The notes below the pieces were generated by a model, which saw only the letters and a program-made list of their open reading frames with translations, was not told the origin of the DNA and did not search any database. A program made the translations under genes and the position numbers. Positions 8,027-16,290 of a stretch of 32,033 nucleotides of DNA are shown here, in pieces. This DNA is from Acidithiobacillus ferrivorans (GTDB taxonomy: Bacteria > Pseudomonadota > Gammaproteobacteria > Acidithiobacillales > Acidithiobacillaceae), in assembly GCA_018853935.1 (NCBI GenBank), contig JAAOMR010000168.1, forward strand, positions 1-32,033. Reading direction: 5' to 3'. Position 1 is the stretch's first letter. Each line of letters opens with the position of its first letter.

Positions 8027-8818
8027 ATGTCAGAGTCATTTAAGCCACATCGCATTGAAGATGGGTGGGCTCGCCGGTGGTGTCAGGAAGGTTTGGAATT
8101 GCTTCACCGAAAACCGCTGGCCTTCTTTACCGCGGGAATAGCGTTCCTGATGGTTGGCCTGTTACCACAGAACATTGCCGCGTTTGGCATAGGCGCATCG
8201 GAAGTCACCATCATATTAGCTCTCGCCTACGCCGCCGACCAAAATACGCCAGCAATAACTGTTATTTGGTCTTCGCTGAGAGATGCAGTCAAATTACTGC
8301 CTGCGGTGCTGATTTTTTCGTTATCTCTACTGTCCTTCGGAATATTGTTTGCCCAGCTCGCTCCCGCAAGGAATCTTGTTGCTCATCATCCAGCTATATT
8401 GCCATGGTCGCACCTGGCCTGGTGGTGGCGATACTGGTTTATCAATACCTCGATGGACCAGGCGGCCAGCGCCTTCCCATGGGCAGGGTGCATGATTTAT
8501 GCGACTATAAGCATCGGATACCCAGGGGTCAACCGGTTATTCTACTTGTCTTTTCTCGCGTTCTCCGTGAACCCAACACCTTTTTCCGCATTAATGATTT
8601 GTGGAATCGCGCCCAACCTGATGAATAGCGTGGCGCCGCACACCAGGCAGCCGTTGGTGGTGCTTTTGTGCATTATCACTTACGTAATATTCATCCTGGC
8701 TGAATCACTGGCCATTTATCTGTTTTGCAGAGAAGTTTTTGACGGCCGCGGCAAAAACAAGGCCGTCGAAAAAGCACCCGTTCAGAACACATCTCCCATG
8801 GTGCCAGCGCAAGGATAG
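8027..8818 (+). CDS. polytopic membrane protein, paralogue of the gene at 1449
   Basis: The product has 263 residues with about six hydrophobic helices. It shares its N-terminal (RIEDGWARRWCQEGLELL) and C-terminal (YLFCREVFDG) signatures with the protein at 1449-2255, although the membrane core is strongly diverged. The start at ATG 8027 has AGAGGGG about 11 bases upstream. It follows the disrupted exported gene by 21 bp and precedes a BI-1 family gene by 53 bp, so these envelope genes probably form one transcription unit. The function is unknown. Confidence 0.75.
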   Translation: MSESFKPHRIEDGWARRWCQEGLELLHRKPLAFFTAGIAFLMVGLLPQNIAAFGIGASEVTIILALAYAADQNTPAITVIWSSLRDAVKLLPAVLIFSLSLLSFGILFAQLAPARNLVAHHPAILPWSHLAWWWRYWFINTSMDQAASAFPWAGCMIYATISIGYPGVNRLFYLSFLAFSVNPTPFSALMICGIAPNLMNSVAPHTRQPLVVLLCIITYVIFILAESLAIYLFCREVFDGRGKNKAVEKAPVQNTSPMVPAQG

Positions 8819-8871
8819 CCAAGCCACATATTTGCAGCCATCTCGGCGCAAACACTTTTCAGGAGTAAGCA

Positions 8872-9543
8872 ATGTCCAGATTTAACCAGCTCCCAGACAC
8901 CATCCGCAGCCCCATGGTTTCCGACGTAGGTACGCTCATGGCGAAGACCTACGGACTGCTGGCCCTCACCCTGCTGGTTTCGGCGGTGGCTTCCATCTTC
9001 GGGATGCACTCCCCGTTCGCCTATCAGCATCCATTCATTTTAATGTTTGGGTCCTTTGCGCTGCTCTTTGCTGTGCAATACACCGGCGCCCACCGCAGCC
9101 CCTTCGCCGTCCCGCTGGTGTTTCTCTTCGCGGCCGGCATGGGCATGATGATGGGGCCTGCCATCGCCATGTACCTCAAAGCGCCCAACGGCCCGACGAT
9201 TATCGCTGAAGCCCTGGGCACCACGGCAGCCATGTTCATCGGCTTATCCATATACGCCTTAACCACCAAGCGCAATTTCAGCCATATCGGTGGATTTCTG
9301 ATCACCGGGTTGGTTATCGCCATCGTGGTGTCGCTGGTCAATATGTTTTTCCTGCATATCCCCGCCCTGCAGCTTGCCATAGCCGGTATCCTGGTGCTGG
9401 TGTTCAGTGGTCTGATCCTGTTCGACACCCAACGCATGGTCAACGGTGGGGTCCAGGAGCCGGTATTGCTGGTGGTTGGCCTGTATCTCGACATCATCAA
9501 CCTGTTCATGGCCCTCCTGGAAATATTCGGCAACCGGCAATAA
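8872..9543 (+). CDS. Bax inhibitor-1/YccA family membrane protein, 223 aa
   Basis: The product is an integral membrane protein with about seven hydrophobic segments. It shows hallmarks of the Bax inhibitor-1 family: a FLFAAGMGMMMGP-type central helix, the LILFDTQ motif near residues 182-188 and the conserved C-terminal segment YLDIINLFMALLEIFG. In bacteria this family includes YccA, which inhibits the FtsH protease, and YetJ, a pH-sensitive calcium leak channel. Which activity applies here is unknown. The start ATG 8872 is preceded by AGGAG at about 8859-8863. The length is normal for the family. Confidence 0.9.
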   Translation: MSRFNQLPDTIRSPMVSDVGTLMAKTYGLLALTLLVSAVASIFGMHSPFAYQHPFILMFGSFALLFAVQYTGAHRSPFAVPLVFLFAAGMGMMMGPAIAMYLKAPNGPTIIAEALGTTAAMFIGLSIYALTTKRNFSHIGGFLITGLVIAIVVSLVNMFFLHIPALQLAIAGILVLVFSGLILFDTQRMVNGGVQEPVLLVVGLYLDIINLFMALLEIFGNRQ

Positions 9544-9636
9544 CGTGCCATGCTGATTACATAACTTATCTGTCTTGCGTTTTGGTTTCCGTCGATTCCC
9601 ATAATATGGCAGACCAACCAAAACCGGAGGCCCCAA

Positions 9637-9927
9637 TTGAAAAACGACACCAACCCATATTGGATACTTGGGCTATCACCAAGCGCCACGCCAGAGGATA
9701 TCCAGTCTGCTTATCGCCGGTTGTCCTCGTACTGGCACCCGGATCGGAATCATGATCCAAAGGCATCCGAGAAATTTCAGGCCGTTCAAAGTGCCTACGC
9801 CATCCTTTCGGATCCCCTGTCCCGCGCCGAAACCGATCAGCGCATGGAACGACTCTATATTGCTGATCCGAAAACCGTCATGGCGTCCATGGTCGACCAG
9901 TTCTTTTCAGCGGCGGTGCGCCCATGA
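9637..9927 (+). CDS. J-domain (DnaJ-like) co-chaperone, 96 aa
   Basis: The N-terminal 65 residues form a J-domain, which stimulates Hsp70 (DnaK) ATPase. The helix II-loop signature YWHPDRNHDP has the essential HPD at residues 34-36, followed by a helix III segment (EKFQAVQSAYAILSDP). There is no Gly/Phe-rich or zinc-binding part, so it is a minimal J-protein with a 30-residue tail. It starts at TTG 9637 with GGAGG at 9626-9630; no ATG is available in the right place. Its stop overlaps the next start (ATGA 9924-9927), so it is coupled to an operon of three unknown proteins that may be its clients or partners. Confidence 0.88.
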   Translation: MKNDTNPYWILGLSPSATPEDIQSAYRRLSSYWHPDRNHDPKASEKFQAVQSAYAILSDPLSRAETDQRMERLYIADPKTVMASMVDQFFSAAVRP

Positions 9928-10370
9928 GTGCTAACACGCTCTATGAGGATTACCTCACACGTATCGCCGGCTACTATGGTCAACCAAACCGTAGGGATCC
10001 ACTTTTTCTCCAGGTCAGGGAGTCTATCCTGCAAATGATAGAACTCGACCCGGATTCGGTCCAGGACGAACTGGCCAACGCCTGCGCCATTTTCTGCGAT
10101 GCTTTTGACCCGGAGCGGGACTACGCCATAAGGGCGGCTTTCGTACCCTTGGCGACCAGACTTGCCGCCCTCCCCTGCGGTCGACTGGTACTCACTACGG
10201 CACTATCACTGGAACAGTCCCGCTGCGAGGATCAAGTGGATAGGCAGAGCGATCGTTCATCGACCGTACCCCTTGATGATCTGCAATCCGAAGATGACCC
10301 GGAAGACCTTCGCGAGTCCGGTAATGAAGCCATGGTAGGGATGGGCTTCGACTCCATACACGACGACTAA
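9924..10370 (+). CDS. hypothetical protein, 148 aa
   Basis: I do not recognise this family. The product is soluble, alpha-helical and acidic, with two cysteines near residues 51-56 and a strongly acidic C-terminal third (DDLQSEDDPEDLRESGNE). It is translationally coupled to the J-domain gene by an ATGA overlap and followed after 8 bp by another unknown gene. This suggests a functional set 9637-12423 that is expressed together. Confidence 0.7.
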   Translation: MSANTLYEDYLTRIAGYYGQPNRRDPLFLQVRESILQMIELDPDSVQDELANACAIFCDAFDPERDYAIRAAFVPLATRLAALPCGRLVLTTALSLEQSRCEDQVDRQSDRSSTVPLDDLQSEDDPEDLRESGNEAMVGMGFDSIHDD

Positions 10371-10378
10371 GGATTAAA

Positions 10379-11161
10379 ATGCTGCCCGTCAATCAACAAT
10401 TGCTCTACACCGGTATCCACGCCCTGGTTGCTGACCAGGATATAGACAAGGCCGAAGCCGCTCTTGCAAACTATGAGTCGGCCTACGGCACCGATGCACT
10501 GGCACAGGCGATTGCGTCAATGCCCATGCACGACTTGGCACGTATTGCCCGCGAAGGCGACCTTTCGACGCCATCCATGGTTCATCTGCTGATAGGCCCG
10601 GACCAGTTTGCCGAATTAATGGTGCAGGAACTGGCTTATGCGGAGTCTTTCGAAGACGCGCGTCACGTGACAGCCAGTTTTTCTCATGTCATGACCAGCA
10701 TCCTTTTCCGGGACGACGTTCGGAATGACCGCAAACGCCAATTAGCCTTTATTCACGCACTGATTTCGCACAGCCATCTAGGCTTCGCCGCATTAGTCCG
10801 TTACATCAAAGAGAATTTTCGCCCACCGGAGATGGACTGGGAACATCCGCGCGCCGCCGCACTAGCTTGGTATGCAGAGTATAAAAGGGATTTTTTGGAG
10901 ATCGACGACTGTGGCGGCTGCGCGGTCATGCACCGCCTGCTAACTTATGATGAGCCCACTGCCATGGACATTCTCGACACGCTGGAACGTCGAACCACCT
11001 CTGCTGGCCAATCCGATGAACTCACAGATACGGTGGAGCCCACTGCGGAAGCCATGCTGGCAGCAAGTACGACCAGTAACGTAGTCCATCTGGACCAAGC
11101 CAGGGCAGCCATAAAACAACAGACTGCCACTGCCAGCACGACATCACAGGACATGTTCTGA
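10379..11161 (+). CDS. hypothetical protein, 260 aa
   Basis: This protein is not recognised. It is a soluble, mostly helical protein with no membrane segment. The start ATG 10379 follows AAGGA at 10369-10373. A short CGGCAVMH motif lies at about residues 179-186. The C-terminal 50 residues are low-complexity (Ala/Thr/Ser rich) and probably disordered. The stop overlaps the next start as TGATG at 11159-11163, so it is the third gene of the J-domain operon. Confidence 0.7.
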   Translation: MLPVNQQLLYTGIHALVADQDIDKAEAALANYESAYGTDALAQAIASMPMHDLARIAREGDLSTPSMVHLLIGPDQFAELMVQELAYAESFEDARHVTASFSHVMTSILFRDDVRNDRKRQLAFIHALISHSHLGFAALVRYIKENFRPPEMDWEHPRAAALAWYAEYKRDFLEIDDCGGCAVMHRLLTYDEPTAMDILDTLERRTTSAGQSDELTDTVEPTAEAMLAASTTSNVVHLDQARAAIKQQTATASTTSQDMF

Positions 11162-12423
11162 TGACCGAACTGACGCAAGGGCCCATTGATTTCCTATCCT
11201 GTGCCATACGTGAAGCCGTTCGACAGGACTTGTGGACGCCAGAAGTGAATGCCAGGTGGCGCGAAGAAACGGTTACTGGCGCACTCGCCATTGCGCAAGC
11301 ACTTAATCTCCAGCACTTCTATCCGCAACTGGAGCGGGCGCTTGCCTTGTCAATACAGGTTGCCGGCTTTGGTCTCTACGCGGAAACATCTGGAGCGCTG
11401 GACCATGCCGCGAAGCTCCTCCCTACAACGAGCATTTTCGACTGGTCAAAGCATGGGGCTGAAACATTGATGCCATGGCTGGTAGGGAGTGCGTTGTTCT
11501 GTGTCGAGGACACAGCTTTTCGCATACGCCGACAGCCATATAGTCCAAGCCGAATTGACGTATACCAGCACTTAGCCGCGAGCCCTGAACTGCCCGCCGA
11601 AGCATTACGCCAATTTCTTGCCCATATACCAGATTACCAGAAAGCTCAGCGGCAGGCTGAATGCATAACCAAAATAGCGGATTTCCACGAGTTCAGGTGG
11701 AATGCTTCACCGCACTTTCTCGATTTGGACATATTGACGCCGGTATTATTTCACCGTGTGTTCTTTTGGCACGGCGGTCGTCGTCCCGTCTCAGTCGATG
11801 CCAAAAACACCTTGACCGCGTGGCTCGATGTCCTGGAACAATCGCCGAAATTTCGATTACTGGAAATATCGGATCTCCGGCTCGCGGAGATACTCCCTGA
11901 ATGTGAGCATCCAGAGGATCGGCGCGCCCTCTTGCAAGGGACGGAACGCCCCAATCTGTCCGCCGCAGAAATTATGGAAATCATCACCGAACCTAACCAG
12001 GCCGGTGCGCACGATTCGGAACTATATGGTCACCCGCTCCCACTATACTCATGGGTCAAGACCCCTGCGACGATTGCTCTTGAAAACGGCATGATTGGGC
12101 TCACCCTGATCGCGGTTGGTCTCCGCGCTCGCAAGGTACCGCTGCAACCCGCAAGCGAGCCGCGCATGCGGGCCTGGACGCGACGGCTGGCACGCGACCA
12201 ATTCGATCAGCAACGGGTGATGGAATGGTTAAGTGCACACCACGCCGTTGATGACATCATAAAAGCCGAGCGCGACAAGTGGATTTACACCCAGTTTTTC
12301 CCTACGGTGAACAGAATCATCAAAATAGAAAAAAAGATTATCATCTCGCAGGACCGAAGTGAGCAAGAAGAATTGCGCGAAGAATCCAGGGATTACCTTG
12401 ACAATATTATTGAAGGATGGTGA
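11161..12423 (+). CDS. hypothetical protein, 420 aa
   Basis: This is the last and largest gene of the J-domain operon, coupled to the upstream gene by a TGATG overlap. The protein appears soluble and helix-rich, with a charged C-terminal coiled-coil-like tail (KIEKKIIISQDRSEQEELRE). I see no nucleotide-binding, nuclease or membrane motif and cannot assign a family. The gene ends 14 bp before a small zinc-ribbon-like gene. Confidence 0.7.
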   Translation: MTELTQGPIDFLSCAIREAVRQDLWTPEVNARWREETVTGALAIAQALNLQHFYPQLERALALSIQVAGFGLYAETSGALDHAAKLLPTTSIFDWSKHGAETLMPWLVGSALFCVEDTAFRIRRQPYSPSRIDVYQHLAASPELPAEALRQFLAHIPDYQKAQRQAECITKIADFHEFRWNASPHFLDLDILTPVLFHRVFFWHGGRRPVSVDAKNTLTAWLDVLEQSPKFRLLEISDLRLAEILPECEHPEDRRALLQGTERPNLSAAEIMEIITEPNQAGAHDSELYGHPLPLYSWVKTPATIALENGMIGLTLIAVGLRARKVPLQPASEPRMRAWTRRLARDQFDQQRVMEWLSAHHAVDDIIKAERDKWIYTQFFPTVNRIIKIEKKIIISQDRSEQEELREESRDYLDNIIEGW

Positions 12424-12436
12424 GGAAACTGAAGAC

Positions 12437-12682
12437 ATGGTTATTTACGCCAGAATTGACGGAAGCACAAAATGTGAGTGCCATCGCTGTACTCGCGAAA
12501 AGGGTAACGCTGAAAGGAATTTAGAATCCAGAATGGCCCGCGCAACCGAGGATTTCTTTGCGACACGCGGCAAGATGATCTTGTGCCCGATATGCGGGAA
12601 CAAACGCTGCCCGCATGCTTCAGATCACAAATTGGCCTGCACAGCGAGCAACGAACATGGACAAGAAGGAAGCGTGTATTAA
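12437..12682 (+). CDS. small cysteine-rich (zinc-binding-like) protein, 81 aa
   Basis: The chosen start ATG 12437 has GAGG at 12422-12425; an upstream GTG in frame at 12359 would overlap the previous gene heavily. The product has an N-terminal CECHRC and the C-terminal signature CPICGNKRCPHASDHKLAC followed by TGSN/TASN-like and GQ.GS.Y. The same signature closes the 73-residue protein at 16548-16769, so the two are paralogues. The Cys/His spacing suggests a structural zinc site. The function is unknown; similar small proteins are common in phages. Confidence 0.7.
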   Translation: MVIYARIDGSTKCECHRCTREKGNAERNLESRMARATEDFFATRGKMILCPICGNKRCPHASDHKLACTASNEHGQEGSVY

Positions 12683-12778
12683 GGTTGCAATGCAGCGGCG
12701 ATAGATAGGTTTTCTCAATCGCTAAAAAAATATAGCAGGCCAATCTTCTGTGTATGATGACCAAGTAACAGCGTAACC
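12683..12778. other. upstream region of the first tRNA group
   Basis: No gene is visible. TATGAT near 12753-12758 could be a -10 box, but no good -35 box accompanies it. GCGAT/ATCGC can pair around a short loop at about 12698-12723. Confidence 0.3.
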
Positions 12779-12878
12779 GCTCTTTGTAAATCGAAGACAC
12801 ACCCGTGCGTCCGGCACTGATCATTCATCCGGGCGCACACCAGAGCCTATAGCCTATACGCATAAGCTCTGGTGTGCG
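12779..12878 (+). promoter_or_regulatory. boxA-like antitermination site and bistable leader 1 of the tRNA array
   Basis: GCTCTTTGTAAAT at 12779-12791 closely resembles boxA of ribosomal RNA leaders (E. coli GCTCTTTAACA), where NusB-S10 binding lets polymerase pass through structured RNA. Downstream, GTGCGTCCGG (12805-12814) can pair perfectly (one G-U) with 12829-12838. Alternatively CGCACACCAGAGC (12834-12846) pairs perfectly with 12866-12878. The two stems share bases and exclude each other. A second leader with the same layout but different stem bases lies at 17692-17798. Confidence 0.7.
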
Positions 12879-12921
12879 TTGCAACGCACAATGGCGAAGC
12901 CCCAGGCATGGGGTGGAACCT

Positions 12922-13043
12922 TCCGCGGTCGTCTAATGGATTAGGACGCAGAACTGATTGGCGTTCGATTCGCCATCGCAACCCGCAAAGTTGCGAATGA
13001 TGGAGAAAGGGGAGAAATGCGGGTTCGAGTCCCGCCTGCGGAA
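12922..13043 (+). tRNA. aberrant tRNA-like gene, anticodon unassigned
   Basis: The acceptor TCCGCGG pairs with CTGCGGA (13036-13042). The D-arm GTC...GAC is like that of Gln tRNAs, and the T-arm GCGGG-TTCGAGT-CCCGC is intact. Between D- and T-arm lie about 71 nt instead of about 22. This interval holds a T-arm-like hairpin (TGGCG-TTCGATT-CGCCA) and a 7-bp stem with the loop CCGCAAA (would expose GCA, with C33). It looks like a tRNA with a large insertion or a fusion of two. The amino acid cannot be assigned. Confidence 0.55.
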
Positions 13044-13272
13044 TTATTTTTACCATGTCGCTGCACCATGGTTTCGGCTTTTGTCACAGATTGCCGTTAT
13101 CTGGATAATGCAGCGGCGCCTATTCAGTTTTTGGTTAACGCAAGCGGGCCAGCCGGGCTAGTAATGGCCCTGCATCAAGAGGATGGGGTTCGCGTAGCAG
13201 CCTGCATGAGTTGCTGACAACAATGCAGGGGGAGCGTAAATCGTCGAGCCCCATCCTGTTGATTTTTAGTTT
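13044..13272 (+). other. structured noncoding spacer in tRNA group 1
   Basis: No gene is seen, but the stretch is highly foldable. GGGCCA 13146-13151 pairs with TGGCCC 13165-13170. AGGATGGGG 13180-13188 pairs with CCCCATCCT 13249-13257 and encloses CCTGCAT/ATGCAGG (13201-13229) with an inner GTTG-CTGA-CAAC. GCAGCGGCGCCTATT at 13110-13124 is shared with 19171-19185. Confidence 0.5.
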
Positions 13273-13394
13273 GACGCACAGTGTGGGTATTGACCTCTTC
13301 CTCGCGCTCCAAGGGATGACCCGGCAGGGTACAGGATGGGTGTCAATAAAACCGCAAGGTTCCCCGTGGGTTCGATTCCTATTGTGCGTCACCA
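13273..13394 (+). tRNA. aberrant tRNA-like gene, anticodon unassigned
   Basis: The acceptor GACGCAC pairs with GTGCGTC, followed by an encoded ACCA. The T-arm GTGGG-TTCGATT-CCTAT (two G-U pairs) is normal. AACC-GCAA-GGTT before it resembles a long variable arm. A normal D-arm is not visible. TTGAC/GTCAA could be an anticodon stem enclosing about 48 nt, beginning CTCTTCC (would give CTT, Lys, if the extra bases were removed). It may be an interrupted or decaying tRNA. Confidence 0.45.
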
Positions 13395-13417
13395 TTTTTG
13401 TTCAGGAGGTCTTTGGC

Positions 13418-14083
13418 ATGATGAAACGCAAAGAATACATCGACGGTTTGCGCTCGGCTTCTACCGTTGAGGAACTGGAGACCGCTGTTCAAGCACCATG
13501 TCATCGTAGTTGGCGCATGATTACAGGAATCATTCGTGAACGCGCTGAGGCGCTCTGCGCGAGTCACCCACACAGCAGATTCATTCCGCTCAGAAATGGG
13601 AATCAACTGGAAATTTGTGGTGAATCCCATTCCTGTGGCCGTGGGGGTGGATACTATGGGTATGGCGCGGAAGAAGTCGTTAAGGGCGCCTTGCGGCGTA
13701 ACGGGTTTAGTCAAACAGCCGCCTATCGCATATGGGAATGGGCTACCGAGGCATATTTGCATCGGTGCATCAAAATTATAGCGGACGCACTGGACGGGAA
13801 ACTTTCGGACCCGCCCATGAATCGCCTTATCTTCGCGGGCATGAGTTGTTGTGGCCCCGTAAATATATCTGTTGAGGACAACGATGCCGAGGGCACTTAT
13901 CGCCGTGCCACCCTTGCGTGCGAATGCGGAGGAACTTTGTTTGATTGGGGGAGTGGGTACTCCGACGGTTTTAATTTTGTAAGCTGGCGCTGCAACGAAT
14001 GTCCTCGCACATACAGCGAATGGGTTACGAACGAGCGGTTCCGCGAAATTCGCCAATGTAAGGGCGTGGTAATGTCGCAATAG
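13418..14083 (+). CDS. hypothetical protein with C-terminal zinc ribbon, 221 aa
   Basis: AGGAGGT at 13404-13410 fits the ATG at 13418; a second ATG follows immediately. The product begins MMKRKEYIDGLRSA and has a glycine-rich segment (CGRGGGYYGYG) near residues 73-83. It ends with paired cysteines (CECGG and CNEC about 24 residues apart), typical of a zinc ribbon in DNA- or RNA-binding proteins. The family is not recognised. It lies immediately after the first tRNA group and was probably transcribed with it through the boxA leader. Confidence 0.7.
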   Translation: MMKRKEYIDGLRSASTVEELETAVQAPCHRSWRMITGIIRERAEALCASHPHSRFIPLRNGNQLEICGESHSCGRGGGYYGYGAEEVVKGALRRNGFSQTAAYRIWEWATEAYLHRCIKIIADALDGKLSDPPMNRLIFAGMSCCGPVNISVEDNDAEGTYRRATLACECGGTLFDWGSGYSDGFNFVSWRCNECPRTYSEWVTNERFREIRQCKGVVMSQ

Positions 14084-14131
14084 TTCAGGACTTCCGCCGA
14101 AAAAATTCGGCCATTTTCAAAGGAACAATCG

Positions 14132-14691
14132 ATGCAAAAAGTCTACATAGCCGGCCCGGACATATTCAGGGTCGCATGGCCCGATATGGCGCGTTGCTGC
14201 CTATACCGGCCAACCAGAACCTGGATCGCCCTGGCGTGAGCGGCATTACCGTACCGGGCAAACCGAATGATGCGGCGCCTGTGTTTGAATCATGCCTGGA
14301 TATGATCCGGTCCTGCGATGCCATGGTGGCCAATATCACCCCATTCCGAGGCGATGAACCAGACTCCGGCACGGTGTTCGAGATAGCGACGGCCTATGCC
14401 CTGGGGAAGCCTGTGGTGGCCTATACGCTGGATACGCGGCTGACCCACGAGCGGCATGCACACAATGGTTCCATAACCGCCAACGGCGCTCTAATGTGCC
14501 GGTCCGAGTTTCTGGTTGAACAGTTTGGCTTGCCGTGCAATGTCATGGTCGCGCAAGCGTGTAGCGCAATCGTATTTGGTGACGCGGTGAACGGACTGCA
14601 CAGACTAAAAAGCCTGCTGGCCGAGAAACGTGTATTGCCTGGGTGCGGAGAGTCTTTCGCCCCTCGCGTGAGCGGGGAGGATGGACCGTAG
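14132..14691 (+). pseudogene. nucleoside 2-deoxyribosyltransferase, frameshifted
   Basis: The N-terminal start MQKVYIAGPDIFR (frame beginning ATG 14132) matches the first beta strand and GPD motif of nucleoside 2-deoxyribosyltransferases, which exchange bases on deoxyribosides. The rest lies in another frame from about 14176. It has SCDAMVANITPFRG and DSGTVFEIATAYALGKPVVAY, containing the nucleophilic Glu and substrate-binding segments. A net loss of one base (or a deletion not divisible by three) near 14160-14185 separates them, and the region between is shorter than usual. Either it is a pseudogene or the downstream ATG 14176 yields a truncated form without the GPD motif. Confidence 0.75.
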
Positions 14692-14806
14692 ACCGGGAAT
14701 CGCCCGAATGACGGACCTGCCGGCGGCAACGGGAATGATCTGCAACGGCCAGTGTCTTAAAAGGCGCTGGCCACCTATTTCCACGTTCAAGACAGGAGTT
14801 TTTTGC
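14692..14806. other. spacer with shared tail motif
   Basis: No gene is seen. GCGCTGGCCACCTATTT at 14764-14780 resembles the 3' end of the dispersed repeat (GCGCTGCGCACCTATTT in copy A). Confidence 0.35.
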
Positions 14807-15106
14807 ATGAATTATCGTTTATCCAGTTTGCCCATTATTGTTCTTTTGCTTGCCGCGCCGTTGGCGATGGCATCCACAACGACTTCGTCAATGACTGCTG
14901 CCACAGCCTCAACCACGACTGCAACCCATGCGCAAGCCGTCAAACAGAAACGAATCACCCATATCCAGGCCCGCATTGCACACCTGGAACGTCTGGAGAC
15001 CATTTTGACGTCCAAGAGCGAAACGCTGCGATTGGCCAAGGTGGCACGTGTAAAAGCGCGGGTTGCGAAACTTCAGACACGGCTTGCCGGGCTGCAGGGC
15101 AAATAG
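14807..15106 (+). CDS. secreted coiled-coil protein, 99 aa
   Basis: ATG 14807 is preceded by CAGGAG at 14793-14798. The first 22 residues form a classical signal peptide (basic start, LPIIVLLLAAPLA core, cleavage likely after AMA). A Thr/Ser/Ala-rich linker follows, then a basic heptad-like helix (residues 45-98, RITHIQARIAHLERLETILT). This suggests a periplasmic or cell-surface helical protein. The function is unknown. It follows the broken deoxyribosyltransferase gene and precedes repeat copy A. Confidence 0.72.
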   Translation: MNYRLSSLPIIVLLLAAPLAMASTTTSSMTAATASTTTATHAQAVKQKRITHIQARIAHLERLETILTSKSETLRLAKVARVKARVAKLQTRLAGLQGK

Positions 15107-15276
15107 AGTTCATGCTCCCTGCAAGCCATCACATACCGACCAATGGCCGGTGTTTGTTGGGATAACGTCGCTATAGGCGTCATCCCGTCTATCCTCCCGT
15201 GTCGCCGGGGTTATGGCGGCCGCCCTTCCGGTAGGGCGAGTCCTGGTCCTGCAGACTGCAGGGCACAGGTCGTACC
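15107..15276. other. noncoding region before repeat copy A
   Basis: No convincing gene is seen. GGGATAACG and CGTCATCCC around 15158-15188 can form an imperfect hairpin. The stretch is GC-rich and foldable. Confidence 0.35.
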
Positions 15277-15517
15277 GGCGGTCGCCGCTTACGATAGCGG
15301 GCCATGCCCTTGCAGGGTGCAACCCCACATATTGCAAAAAGGCCGGGTGCCCGGTGCGGTTGAACCAGCCCGTCAAGATACCATCTGGCGGAACCTGCGG
15401 ACGCATCTAGGAATGTGTGGTGATTGGCGGCATGGGGTGTCTGGCAGGAGCATCGTGGAGTCCGAGAGGAACCATTCCTGCAAGCCGTGGCGTTGGGATG
15501 CGCTGCGCACCTATTTT
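15277..15517 (+). repeat. dispersed structured noncoding repeat, copy A
   Basis: This copy matches copy B at 18863-19115. A 5' block (about 15277-15331) contains successive hairpins: CCGCT/AGCGG, GGGC-CAT-GCCC and CCCT-TGC-AGGG. A 3' block (15426-15517) contains GCAGGA...TCCTGC and ends GCGCACCTATTTT. The middle of about 95-105 nt differs. Substitutions in loops with preserved stems (for example CCCT-TAA-C-AGGG in B) suggest selection on RNA structure. No family is recognised. Confidence 0.65.
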
Positions 15518-15625
15518 GCGGTACAGATAGCCAGGATAACCCGTGTCACGGGCGAAAAGCGGCAATGACCGGGCCGGGCCGGAATAAAATCCCCGGACAC
15601 TTTAGCCACGCATGGAGAAAACAAA

Positions 15626-15910
15626 ATGGTCGAAATGGAACCATTGCAACACCTGGTCAACGACCGCGTTCTTGCTCTGGCACAACACGCGCTGGATGCG
15701 GGGATGAAGTATGCCGTCCTGGACCCGCATCGACAGGATGGTCTGATCTTGGTCATCACTGCCAGTTATTCCATGGCTGAGGGGATCGCCAATGCGGCCG
15801 CGCATACGCCGTCCGCAGGACCCAGCGGCAAGCCACGCATGCTGCATGTGGCCAGTCTCATCAGCATCATTGCTGTAGGCAAAGCCCGTTCGACGCGGAC
15901 CGGAAAATGA
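15626..15910 (+). CDS. hypothetical protein, 94 aa
   Basis: ATG 15626 follows GGAG at 15613-15616. The product starts MVEMEPLQHLVNDRVLALA and appears soluble, with a mixed helix-strand pattern (YAVLDPHRQDGLILVITASY) and a basic tail. The family is not recognised. It is 31 bp upstream of a DUF3579-like gene and may be cotranscribed with it. Confidence 0.6.
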   Translation: MVEMEPLQHLVNDRVLALAQHALDAGMKYAVLDPHRQDGLILVITASYSMAEGIANAAAHTPSAGPSGKPRMLHVASLISIIAVGKARSTRTGK

Positions 15911-15941
15911 TCGCTCACCTTGCACCCACGGAAAACCAGAC

Positions 15942-16290
15942 ATGCTGATTGTTATTGAAGGTGTCGTAATGCCGGATCACCGCAAATTCCGGCCATCGGA
16001 CTGGGCGGAAATGCTGATTGAGGGGGTTGGACTGGCGCACTTTGGCCCCAATCATAAGATCCACTACGAGGATGACGTGGAACCGGCCACCATCGAAGGC
16101 TGCGCTTCCATTATCTTCGCTGAAGCCATGGAACAGTCGCACCCTGTGGCCTATGCGGAACTGCTGCATTTCGCCACCAAGAACAATTTGAACATTTTTA
16201 TGAAAGAGGGGGCTATTTCGCATGAAAAAGACGAAGAAAAATCACGATCGCCGAACAGGATTTGGTCGAGAGCTACCAAAAGGAAATTAA
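15942..16290 (+). CDS. DUF3579-like protein, 3' end probably frameshifted
   Basis: The sequence MLIVIEGVVMPDHRKFRPSD and the following WAEML..VGLAHFGP and VEPATIEGC..I.. resemble the DUF3579 family of small proteobacterial proteins of unknown function. As written, the frame does not stop after the domain. It runs on to 16769 through two other genes in implausible sequence. Removing one base from the A5 run at about 16237-16241 would end this protein at TAA 16288-16290 and also join the next gene to a good start. I take the intended protein as about 115 residues. Confidence 0.6.

Noticed and set aside
12922-13043. tmRNA or group I intron in a tRNA
   Set aside because: The interval is about 70 nt, far too short for either, and no tag frame or intron core motifs are seen.
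15143-15568. 141-aa frame across repeat copy A
   Set aside because: The frame is not conserved in copy B, so it is noncoding.
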